Positions 1-5,290 are shown, counted from the stretch's first letter. The stretch is 5,969 bases of DNA from Bacillota bacterium (GCA_021802225.1 JAKAAS010000137.1:1-5969), one strand, 5' to 3'. The notes: generated by a model from the letters alone, not told the origin. Program-made: numbers and translations.

Positions 1-2
1 TT

Positions 3-167
3 TATGGATCCCGCCGGATCACGGCAGGCTTGGTGCACGATGAGGGCCTAACCATCAACCGGAAACGGGTGCCACGGTCTAGGCAGGAGATGGCCATCGC
101 CCGGGGGGCCCATCTCAATAAACGCCGCCAAGAACGCGGCTCACCTCGCGCGGAGTGTTGGGGGTAA
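3..167 (+). pseudogene. IS3-family transposase OrfB fragment (partial at window edge)
   Basis: Reading frame 3 from the window edge translates to YGSRRITAGLVHDEGLTINR followed by KRVPRSRQEMAIA, then a basic stretch (HLNKRRQER), and stops at a TAA at 165-167. This matches the conserved N-terminal part of IS3-family OrfB, where 'YGSRRI..L...G..VNRKRVxRLMREMGI' precedes the DDE integrase core. Only about 54 codons are present here. The frame stops long before the catalytic domain, which in intact OrfB continues for roughly 200 more residues, so this is a remnant. The 5' part lies outside the window. The motif match is seen directly; the family call rests on recall of IS3 OrfB sequences. The remnant implies that the zone downstream of metY has accumulated insertion sequences. 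Confidence 0.7.
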
Positions 168-197
168 TGGGGGAACCATCGACAACGCTCTGGCCCC

Positions 198-223
198 AAA
201 AACCGATCCGATTTTGCGATCGG
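198..223 (-). terminator. Rho-independent terminator-like hairpin, minus strand
   Basis: Read on the minus strand, a perfect 6-bp stem CCGATC/GATCGG (223-218 with 208-203) encloses a 9-nt loop and is followed at once by five T (202-198). This is the form of a short intrinsic terminator. It could end minus-strand transcripts coming from metY about 500 bp upstream, or from the minus-strand promoter candidate at 280-309. The stem is short, so it may be weak. Confidence 0.45.
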
Positions 224-264
224 CATCTGCAGTACTGTCACTAAAAATCCGTAGAAATATTGTC

Positions 265-294
265 TTGACAATGGTGTCCTTTATAGAGTATAGT
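265..294 (+). promoter_or_regulatory. Sigma-A-like promoter, rightward
   Basis: TTGACA (265-270) and TATAGT (289-294) are separated by 18 bp, giving a perfect -35 box and a -10 box with 5 of 6 consensus bases. Transcription would start near 300 and run into 300-717, where I find no convincing gene. The -35 box lies inside the left arm of the 53-bp dyad, so a protein binding the dyad would block it. Confidence 0.5.
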
Positions 295-309
295 GGCCCC
301 TATTGTCAA
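280..309 (-). promoter_or_regulatory. Sigma-A-like promoter, leftward, face-to-face with the rightward one
   Basis: On the minus strand TTGACA (309-304) and TATAAA (285-280) are 18 bp apart, again a perfect -35 and a near-perfect -10. Transcription would start near 273 and meet the hairpin-plus-T5 at 223-198, giving a transcript of only about 75 nt. The two promoters overlap and point through each other, so they should interfere. Confidence 0.45.
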
Positions 310-353
310 GACAGATACCGGACAAACTGGAGTCACTTTAATTCAGGGGCCAC
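293..353. repeat. 9-bp inverted repeat GTGGCCCCT / AGGGGCCAC
   Basis: GTGGCCCCT (293-301) and its exact reverse complement AGGGGCCAC (345-353) would form the stem of a hairpin in a rightward transcript beginning near 300, with a 43-nt interior that includes the right arm of the 53-bp dyad. Its function is unknown. It may be another trace of transposon-end structure. Confidence 0.5.
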
Positions 354-717
354 GCCCAGGGAGAAGTATCTGCTTGCTGCGCTGTTACTGCGACCTGCTG
401 TTGAGGAGCGCTGGCCTAATGTGTGGAGCAAGGGACAAGGAAGACACACGCGCCTCAAATGGTCTACCGTGCGGACAAACTCCGTGGGCTTCAGGCTCTT
501 TTTCCTCCCTGGAGTCCACAACCTTTTGATACCATGGTACCCGAATGGACAGAGTCCGGGCAATGCATGCGGGGATGCCGTGGATAAAGGCCTGGAAAGA
601 CACTAGAAGGGAGAGACGGAGGGCCAAGCGGAAGACCGGCGGGCATGACAGTGCGGCAGCGTGGGGGTTTCATGGACAGATCCGCAGCCTTCTTAACTGG
701 CCCCCCAATCCCATATG
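354..717. other. No supportable gene; degenerate intergenic region
   Basis: Short open frames exist on both strands, but none has a recognisable domain, a good RBS, or a protein-like composition that stands out from its opposite-strand shadow. No clear hairpin terminator is seen directly after the metY stop at 718-720. The stretch lies between relic IS3 sequence and metY, and I regard it as decayed DNA. Confidence 0.5.
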
Positions 718-2001
718 TCATCCAAAGTAAAGAAGAGCCTGATCCAGATCGGCCCAAAGGTCTTCGACATTTTCCAGGCCCACGGACAACCGGATCACGT
801 CGCCGCCGGCTCCTGCCAGTTCCTGTTCCTGAGGGTTCAACTGTTGATGGGTTGTGGAAGCGGGATGAATGGCCATCGAGCGGGCATCGCCGACATTGGC
901 GACCATTAACCACAGGCCCAGGCAATCCATCATCTGTTCGGCCTGCTGACGGCCACCTCGCACACCAAAATTGAGCATCGTGCCGAACAGTCCGTGCCGC
1001 AGATATTCTTTGGCCAGCGGATGCGCCCTATCGTCCTCCAGTCCCGGATAGTTGACCCAGCTGACCTTAGAATGATGCGACAGCCGCTCCGCCAGCAACG
1101 CCGCCGACCAGCAGGCCTCTTTCATACGCACGGCCAGGGTCTCCAGTCCCAACAGGATTAAAAAGGCGTTGAATGGCGCAATGGCGGCACCAGTGTTCCG
1201 CAGAATCTTGACGCGCAGGCGCAGGGCATAAGCCGCCTCGTGCTCTCCAAAAACCAGGCCGTGGTAGCTGCTGTCGGGTTGAGAAAACTGGGGAAACTTG
1301 GGCGTGTTGTAGTTGAACTGCCCGGAATCTACAATAATGCCTCCCAGGGAGGTACCATGTCCCCCCATCCACTTGGTCAGGGAATGAATCACCACATCGG
1401 CACCGTGGACTACCGGCTGCTCTAGATAGGGGGTGGCGAAGGTATTGTCCACCAGGAGTGGGATGTCGTGCTGGTGGGCAAAATCCGCCCAGGCGCGGAT
1501 ATTCGTGATGTTGAGACGGGGGTTGCCGATAGACTCAACAAAAACACCGCGGGTGCAGTCGTTGACCAGTTCATGGGCATGAGGCAACTCGGTGTCCGAC
1601 ACAAAATGCACGGTGATGCCGAAGTCCTGGAGGGTGGAGGAAAAAAGGGTCCAGGTGCCTCCATACAGAGAGGTTGAGGCATTCAGCTCATCGCCTGCAC
1701 GACACAAGTTCAGCACGGCGGCGGTAATGGCGGACATTCCCGAAGAGAAAGCCACGGCGGCGGCGCCGCCTTCCAATTCGGCCACGCGTTGCTCCAGAAT
1801 ATCGGTAGTAGGATTCATGATGCGCGTATAAATGTTTCCCGGTTCATCCAGATTAAAAAGGCGAGCAGCATGGCCCGTATCTTTAAAAGCGTATCCCACG
1901 GTCTGGTAAATCGGCGAAACCACCGCCGAGGTTGTGGTGTCAGGAGAATATCCCGCCCGTACGGCCGACGTCTCAAATTGCCAGCGATGAGGGTGTGTCA
2001 T
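718..2001 (-). CDS. metY: O-acetylhomoserine sulfhydrylase (PLP-dependent Cys/Met metabolism enzyme)
   Basis: The 427-residue product has the usual MetY length and belongs to fold-type I PLP enzymes. Cytosolic MetY converts O-acetylhomoserine and sulfide to homocysteine and acetate, the direct sulfhydrylation route to methionine. Visible landmarks in order: WQFETSAVRAGYSPD and SPIYQT near the N-terminus; GNIYTRIMNPT (residues 56-65) with the PLP-phosphate-contacting Tyr58 and Arg60 of the partner subunit; SSGMSA (86-91); GDELNASTSLYGGTWTLF, typical of MetY rather than of cystathionine synthases; VDNTFATPY (184-192) with Asp185 for the pyridine nitrogen; and HSLTKWMGGHG (206-216) with Lys210 forming the Schiff base. 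The start ATG is fixed by the family-like N-terminus and an upstream GGAAGGAGG. An IS begins 30 bp upstream of the start codon and separates the gene from its S-box leader. The enzyme itself looks intact. Confidence 0.93.
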   Translation of the reverse strand: MTHPHRWQFETSAVRAGYSPDTTTSAVVSPIYQTVGYAFKDTGHAARLFNLDEPGNIYTRIMNPTTDILEQRVAELEGGAAAVAFSSGMSAITAAVLNLCRAGDELNASTSLYGGTWTLFSSTLQDFGITVHFVSDTELPHAHELVNDCTRGVFVESIGNPRLNITNIRAWADFAHQHDIPLLVDNTFATPYLEQPVVHGADVVIHSLTKWMGGHGTSLGGIIVDSGQFNYNTPKFPQFSQPDSSYHGLVFGEHEAAYALRLRVKILRNTGAAIAPFNAFLILLGLETLAVRMKEACWSAALLAERLSHHSKVSWVNYPGLEDDRAHPLAKEYLRHGLFGTMLNFGVRGGRQQAEQMMDCLGLWLMVANVGDARSMAIHPASTTHQQLNPQEQELAGAGGDVIRLSVGLENVEDLWADLDQALLYFG

Positions 2002-2012
2002 AACATGCCAGT

Positions 2013-2021
2013 CCTCCTTCC
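2013..2021 (-). promoter_or_regulatory. metY ribosome binding site, with a two-codon mini-ORF before the start
   Basis: GGAAGGAGG on the minus strand is a strong Shine-Dalgarno site 11 nt from the metY ATG. A first ATG (2006-2004), 6 nt from the site, is followed by TTA and TGA. Its stop overlaps the metY start as ATGA. The target duplication of the IS overlaps the region immediately upstream, so the RBS survived the insertion. Confidence 0.8.
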
Positions 2022-2030
2022 AGAATTAAC
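2022..2030. repeat. Target-site duplication, left copy (AGAATTAAC)
   Basis: AGAATTAAC occurs here and again at 3603-3611, exactly outside the two inverted repeats of the IS. Nine bases fit the 8-13-bp duplications known for much of the IS4 family. The exact edge is ambiguous by a few bases, because the inverted repeats can be extended to CTCA/TGAG, leaving a shorter AATTAA duplication. Confidence 0.8.
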
Positions 2031-2031
2031 T

Positions 2032-2044
2032 CAGCTTTCGCAGG
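2032..2044 (+). repeat. IS left terminal inverted repeat
   Basis: CAGCTTTCGCAGG pairs with the right end at 3590-3602 with one mismatch. A further short dyad lies just inside it (CGCC at 2072-2075 and GGCG at 2083-2086 around a T-rich loop). It might act to stop outside transcription entering the transposase. Confidence 0.85.
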
Positions 2045-2128
2045 AGGGGATTGTCTAAAAACGTTGTCAGGACGCCGATTTTTGGCGATTTCCTAGAAGC
2101 TTGACAACACAAACTGCCTCATTTCCGG

Positions 2129-2134
2129 TATAAT
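2129..2134 (+). promoter_or_regulatory. Perfect -10 box (TATAAT) for the transposase
   Basis: TATAAT lies 40 bp before the transposase ATG. The only perfect TTGACA upstream (2101-2106) is 22 bp away, too far for normal spacing, so the promoter would be weak or use another -35. A weak transposase promoter is common in insertion sequences. A GAGG-type RBS (around 2163-2167) precedes the ATG at 2175 by 7 nt. Confidence 0.45.
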
Positions 2135-2174
2135 TTAGGTATCCACCAAAAATTACCCAGAAAGAGGCAAGTTA

Positions 2175-3564
2175 ATGATACCACAAAATCATCCGGATTC
2201 AAGACTTTCTCAATTCCTCGCGACGATCGGCTTCGCCCGCATTCTCCACGCGGCAGGCATCCATAAAGCCGCGGTGGGGATCGCCCCCCCGCATCGTGGT
2301 GCAGTTTCTCCTCGGCCTGATCTTCACGCAACGGAATTTCTGGCGGTGGTTGGAGACCCGCCAGCCCCACGAAGTGCCGTTCGGCAAGGATGTGGTCTAC
2401 CGCTTCCTCAATGACCCCCGGTGGAATTGGCGCCGGGTCCTGAGTCACGTGGCCCGAGAGGTCTATCACCACGCGCGGCCCTTATCCCAGCACGTCGCGG
2501 TATTCGCCTTGGATGATAGTCTGTATGATCGCTCACGGAGTAAGCTGGTCGAATTGATGGGGCCCGTCTTTGATCATGCCGCCCAGCGCATGCGCCGGGG
2601 ATTTCGCTGGCTGGTGCTGGTCTGGACCGATGGCCAGACCATTATTCCGGCCGACTTTGCCTTGTTGACCACGCAAAAAGCGGACAAGCGTCAACCGGCC
2701 CACGACGGCGTTCCGCCGCGGAGTCCCGGCGCCGTACGGCGCCGGGAAGCCCTTTTGCCCGCCCCCACGGTGGCGGTGGCCCTGATCCAACAGGCCCTGA
2801 AGACCGGATTGCACGCCGCCTATGTCGTCTGTGACCGCTGGTTTACCACGCCCACGTTAATCCGTCGCATCGTGAACGAGACCGGGTGCGAGGTCATTGG
2901 CATGCTCAAAAATGGCTCCCTGCGCTATGAATGGCAGGGACGGCTCCTCACGTTGTCGCAGATCTATCGGGCCTTGCGCAGCTCATGGAGCCGTCATGAG
3001 CTGCAAGGATCGGTTGTGGTGCAACTCCCCACCCCGATGGGTCCTCTTCCCGTCAAACTTGTGTTTATTCGGGACCGGCGCGGTCATTCACGGGAATGGC
3101 TGGCGCTGCTGTGCACCGACATCAGTCTGCCCGACGACGAAGTCGTGCGGCTGTATGGGAAACGGTGGGACATTGAAACCTTCTTCAAAGTCAGCAAATC
3201 TTTTTTGGGCCTCGCCCGGGAATTTCAGAGTCGGTCCTATGATGCCTTGATCGCGCACACGACCTTAGTCTGTTGGCGTTATCTCTTGTTAACCGAGGAA
3301 ACGCGGGCCGAACAGGATCTGCGCACCGTCGGAGCCCTATTTTTTGTCATGGTGGATGAACTGGCCGATTTAACCTGGGCCATCGTCTGGGACCAGATCA
3401 TGGCCGCCTTCGAGGCCGCGTTGCATGAGACTCTCGATTTGACGCCCGACCAAGTGGAGGCGCTCTATCAAGCCTTTCTGCGACAACTTCCGGCCCCACT
3501 CCGCGACCGGATCAACGGTCTCCAGAAGTCAAGCCCCGGTCAAAAATCCCGCAAAGCGGCATAA
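2175..3564 (+). pseudogene. IS4-family transposase, frameshifted in a C7 run
   Basis: The natural start is the ATG at 2175 with a GAGG RBS, giving MIPQNHPDSRLSQFL and FARILHAAGIHKAAVGI, a typical IS4 transposase N-terminus. That frame leaves the protein at the seven-C run (2284-2290). The downstream frame (RIVVQFLLGLIFTQ...) stays open to 3564. With one C fewer the two parts join as VGIAPRIVVQFLLG, giving 462 residues. In that numbering the catalytic residues are present: FALDDSLYD (Asp113/114), VVCDRWF (Asp220) and YGKRWDIETFFKVSK, an exact Y-2-R-3-E-6-K signature with Glu334. The C-terminal tail is basic. The shift may be a real inactivating slip, a sequencing error, or a slippage site used for regulated expression. 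A GTG start at 2296 would omit the conserved N-terminus. Confidence 0.85.
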
Positions 3565-3589
3565 GCAAAGGCAAAAGGCTCAGTTTTTA

Positions 3590-3602
3590 CCTGCGAAAGT
3601 TG
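3590..3602 (-). repeat. IS right terminal inverted repeat
   Basis: The reverse complement of this segment is CAACTTTCGCAGG, matching the left end at 12 of 13 positions. It lies 25 bp beyond the transposase stop. Confidence 0.85.
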
Positions 3603-3611
3603 AGAATTAAC
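3603..3611. repeat. Target-site duplication, right copy (AGAATTAAC)
   Basis: An exact copy of 2022-2030, it marks the other edge of the insertion. On the minus strand it begins 5 nt downstream of the T-run of the riboswitch expression platform. Confidence 0.8.
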
Positions 3612-3615
3612 ACAG

Positions 3616-3674
3616 AAAAACGCATCCGCAGCAGCCGACTGCTATTAGTGTCAGCCTCTCATTTTCAGCAGTCG
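3616..3674 (-). terminator. Candidate S-box expression platform (terminator/antiterminator)
   Basis: On the minus strand AGCAG-TCGG-CTGCT (3643-3630) forms a 5-bp hairpin with a 4-nt loop; a run of five T follows at 3620-3616 after a 9-nt gap. The 5' arm, extended to AGCAGTCG (3643-3636), is the exact complement of CGACTGCT (3674-3667), which lies in the last helix of the riboswitch. The two pairings exclude each other, as expected for a terminator/antiterminator switch. The terminator stem is short and not directly against the T-run, so its strength is doubtful. Confidence 0.45.
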
Positions 3675-3755
3675 CTGTAGGAGTGGACACCTGAGCCGTA
3701 TTGGCCGACGGCCGGGCATCATCGAGCCAGTCCCTCCGTCGCTCTCCATAAGCGC
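3654..3755 (-). promoter_or_regulatory. S-box (SAM-I) riboswitch aptamer, diverged core, orphaned from metY
   Basis: The minus strand shows S-box landmarks in order and at normal spacing over about 102 nt: CTTAT then GGAGAG; GGAGGGACTGGC and CGATGA of the P2/kink-turn region; CCCGGC; AGGTG in J3/4; CTCC; a P4 hairpin CAGC-GACT-GCTG; then GAAAATGAGAGG closing P1 (CTTAT pairs with ATGAG). S-boxes bind S-adenosylmethionine and usually stop transcription of methionine genes when SAM is plentiful. Two conserved parts differ: the GCAACC usually following CCCGG is replaced by GCCGTC, and the AA of the J3/4 motif by CA. Extra pairings CGACGG/CCGTCG and GCCGT/ACGGC are possible. It is therefore a variant or a decaying copy. 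Its target was metY, now 1.6 kb away across an insertion sequence. Confidence 0.75.
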
Positions 3756-3894
3756 ATGGTGATGGGTCACACGAGAAGGAAATAGGCATGCGGTCGTCAT
3801 AGGGCTCAGTGCAGTTTCCCATTGGCATTGTGGCCTAATAACATCGGTCCCTGCCCTATAGACGTCTTTCTCTCTATAAAGCAGGCACGACGCA

Positions 3895-3915
3895 TTCTTT
3901 ATCGTTGATAAAGAA
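3895..3915. repeat. Perfect AT-rich palindrome, 9-bp arms, 3-nt loop
   Basis: TTCTTTATC (3895-3903) and GATAAAGAA (3907-3915) are exact complements around GTT. On the minus strand the repeat covers the stop codon of the small ORF at 3899-4165 and lies about 140 nt before the S-box. It has no GC-rich stem and no adjacent T-run, so it is not a classic terminator. It could be a regulator operator for the leader downstream or an mRNA end structure. Confidence 0.6.
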
Positions 3916-4165
3916 AGGGCTGTGCGCTGTCGAATAGTCTTCCATGGCTTTCGTGCGAGATGCACAATGGTAGGTGTACCCTCCCCCGCTGTTTTTGCTG
4001 AACCGGGAAGACCCGCCCCGGCTCTTCCATCATCAAAGCCCACGGTTTGATCTTGCCAAACGGCAGACCAAGCCGTGCGTTGGGGGTCGCCCACGTGCCG
4101 ATTCGCCAGCCATGAATTCCATGGGACGATGCCCCACAATGAGTGGGGTCACAATCCTGCATCAT
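3899..4165 (-). CDS. Hypothetical 88-residue protein, third gene of a putative luxR-tusA cluster
   Basis: The ORF starts 10 bp after the tusA stop, behind GGAGGG. Two adjacent ATG codons (4165 and 4162) follow at 1 and 4 nt, close for a ribosome site. The product begins MMQDCDPTHCGASSHG, has a middle part GWRIGTWATPNARLGLPFGK, and ends FLYQR. I recognise no family and see no signal peptide or membrane segment. A pair of cysteines (residues 5 and 10, CDPTHC) could bind metal or carry sulfur, but this is only a suggestion. The stop lies within a perfect AT-rich palindrome. Position and RBS favour a gene. The short spacing and open overlapping frames on the same strand argue against it. Confidence 0.35.
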   Translation of the reverse strand: MMQDCDPTHCGASSHGIHGWRIGTWATPNARLGLPFGKIKPWALMMEEPGRVFPVQQKQRGRVHLPLCISHESHGRLFDSAQPFLYQR

Positions 4166-4175
4166 CCCTCCAATA

Positions 4176-4454
4176 TCATCTTCTCTCTGTTGTCCGTGGA
4201 GAATGATTAAAATCTTGGGTGATGGACTGACGGCCAATGGTGAGCCGGAGAGCCGCATCCTGGGTATCCCATGTCATGACGCGGTAGCCATGATGGGTTG
4301 CCCAGACCTCCACATCGCACGCACTGATCGCATCCCCGCACAACACCTCAAGAATCGCCCCAGTGGGCATCCCTTCTAGAGCCCGGCGTGATTGAATCAC
4401 CGGCAAGGGGCAGAGCAATCCCCGCGTATCGATGCTCAGTGGCTCTGATGGCAT
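4176..4454 (-). CDS. tusA: TusA-family sulfurtransferase (sulfur carrier)
   Basis: The 92-residue protein has the TusA/SirA fold signature at the N-terminus: IDTRGLLCPLPVIQSRRAL, with the CPxP motif at residues 15-18 and Cys15 as the expected persulfide carrier. ILEVLCGDAISACDVEVWA then matches the second half, normally 'ixVxaTDPgsxxDiPxWa'. TusA proteins accept sulfane sulfur and pass it on for tRNA thiolation, molybdenum-cofactor work or, in sulfur oxidisers, dissimilatory sulfur trafficking. Two further cysteines (39 and 46) are not part of the usual core, and a polar tail of about 15 residues follows the domain. The ATG has a GGGAG site 8 nt upstream. The first 19 bp overlap the 3' end of the LuxR-type gene, so the two are probably translated as a coupled pair. 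No dsrE- or rhodanese-like partner is in view. Confidence 0.88.
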   Translation of the reverse strand: MPSEPLSIDTRGLLCPLPVIQSRRALEGMPTGAILEVLCGDAISACDVEVWATHHGYRVMTWDTQDAALRLTIGRQSITQDFNHSPRTTERR

Positions 4455-5275
4455 CTTGTCGTCTCCCTTCCCGGCGTTTCCGTATGTTCACCGTCCAGCA
4501 GACCCGTCTGTTCACAGAATGGTGAACCCTCATCCTGCGTGCGGTCGCTGGGTGGCGCTTGGGTCACCGGGAGTATCGTTGGCGGTCCCGGAGCAAGGTC
4601 GGATTGTGCCCGCCCTTGGTGCTCGTAGGTGACATACAGCGGCACCGACAAAATACGGGAAGACACCTGAAGTTGTTTGAGCACCTTGCTGACGCGATGT
4701 TTCACGCCGCTCACCGTCGTCCCCAATTCCACCGCGATTTGGCGATTGCTGTACCCATGGGCAATCCATGCCAACAGGCAACGATCGGGAGCCGATAAAT
4801 CAGCGACCCCCACCCCTTCGGCATGAAATGGGGGAAACCTCTCGGAGTGCCGCATCATCGCCTGCATCAGAGTCGTATCCACCATAGTCACCTGGCGCAC
4901 AGCCAACCGCACTATGCTGATGATGGTCTCTGCGCACATTGAGGTGGTAAGTCCGGTGATCCCCGCCCGCACCAAGTGGACCACCTCCTCGTTGCTCACG
5001 GTGTGCGCTTCAATTACCCCGACCACCGGCACGTCAGGTGCTGTAACGTTCAGCGCCTGCACCACGTCCCACAAAGCATCAGGCGTCAGTATGGCCACCA
5101 CCACATCCGCATTGGGCGGCACTGCCTGGGACGACCAGGTTGGGTCCTCTGCCTGGTGCGGGCAACACACTAAATCCGGGTGTTGTGTGACCGATGCGCA
5201 CAATCCGACATAAACGATTTCACTCTGACTGAGCACGCTGACACCAATGCGCTGACCTTCTCCCGTCGTATGCAT
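4436..5275 (-). CDS. LuxR/NarL-type transcriptional regulator with degenerate receiver domain
   Basis: This 279-residue protein resembles a NarL-type response regulator. Residues about 8-130 have receiver-like alternation (IGVSVLS, ADVVVAILTP, VPVVGVIEA, VRAGITGLTTS). Residues about 160-207 form a LuxR helix-turn-helix: LSAPDRCLLAWIAHGYSNRQ, then IAVELGTTVSGVKHRVSKVL. The receiver lacks the phospho-acceptor: 'PDVVLMDLRMP' of normal receivers is ADVVVAILTPD here, with Ile where Asp is expected. The switch Lys of 'GYLLK' is absent too (GLTTS). It should therefore not be controlled by a standard histidine kinase, and none is visible. Cysteines at 26, 37, 38, 114 and 166 might sense redox or sulfur state, which is inference. 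A disordered, Pro/Thr-rich tail of about 65 residues follows the DNA-binding domain and encodes the tusA RBS and start. The start ATG has AAGGAG 9 nt upstream. Confidence 0.82.
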   Translation of the reverse strand: MHTTGEGQRIGVSVLSQSEIVYVGLCASVTQHPDLVCCPHQAEDPTWSSQAVPPNADVVVAILTPDALWDVVQALNVTAPDVPVVGVIEAHTVSNEEVVHLVRAGITGLTTSMCAETIISIVRLAVRQVTMVDTTLMQAMMRHSERFPPFHAEGVGVADLSAPDRCLLAWIAHGYSNRQIAVELGTTVSGVKHRVSKVLKQLQVSSRILSVPLYVTYEHQGRAQSDLAPGPPTILPVTQAPPSDRTQDEGSPFCEQTGLLDGEHTETPGRETTRCHQSH

Positions 5276-5284
5276 ATGTCATCG

Positions 5285-5290
5285 CTCCTT
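5285..5290 (-). promoter_or_regulatory. Ribosome binding site fixing the regulator start
   Basis: AAGGAG on the minus strand lies 9 nt before the ATG at 5275. A nearer ATG (5282) is in another frame and too close, so 5275 is the better start. Confidence 0.7.

Larger units (their letters stand above)
261..313. repeat. 53-bp dyad with perfect 12-bp inverted arms
   Basis: TGTCTTGACAAT at 261-272 is repeated as its exact reverse complement ATTGTCAAGACA at 302-313, symmetric about position 287. The left arm also contains its own short dyad, ATTGTC-TT-GACAAT (259-272). The arms begin TGT and end ACA, as many IS3-family terminal repeats do, and an IS3-type OrfB fragment lies just to the left. The dyad could therefore be relic IS ends. 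It could equally be a pair of operator sites, because the arms contain the -35 boxes of the two promoter candidates described separately. Confidence 0.7.
2031..3602 (+). mobile_element. IS4-family insertion sequence, about 1.57 kb
   Basis: The element is bounded by imperfect inverted repeats: CAGCTTTCGCAGG at 2032-2044 and, at 3590-3602, the complement of CAACTTTCGCAGG (12 of 13 match). A 9-bp direct repeat flanks them. It carries a single DDE transposase gene on the + strand, opposite to all the host genes around it. The length, single ORF, YREK motif and duplication length all fit IS4; I cannot assign the subgroup with certainty. It is inserted in the 5' leader of metY, between the S-box expression platform and the ribosome binding site. 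Rejoining the flanks through one copy of the duplication restores a continuous leader from the T-run to the GGAAGGAGG site. Confidence 0.9.

Noticed and set aside
214..606. 130-residue + strand open frame containing the 53-bp dyad
   Set aside because: It reads through two promoter-like dyads, has no RBS and shows no protein-family pattern. It is most likely chance.
2101..2134. TTGACA...TATAAT as a full transposase promoter
   Set aside because: The spacing is 22 bp, well outside the 16-19 bp range, so only the -10 box is kept.
2296..2298. GTG as the true transposase start
   Set aside because: It would remove the conserved IS4 N-terminus that is plainly encoded from 2175 with an RBS. A frameshift explains the data better.
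3651..4139. 162-residue minus-strand open frame between the IS and tusA
   Set aside because: It runs through the S-box aptamer and overlaps the small ORF behind tusA. It has no RBS and no recognisable domain.
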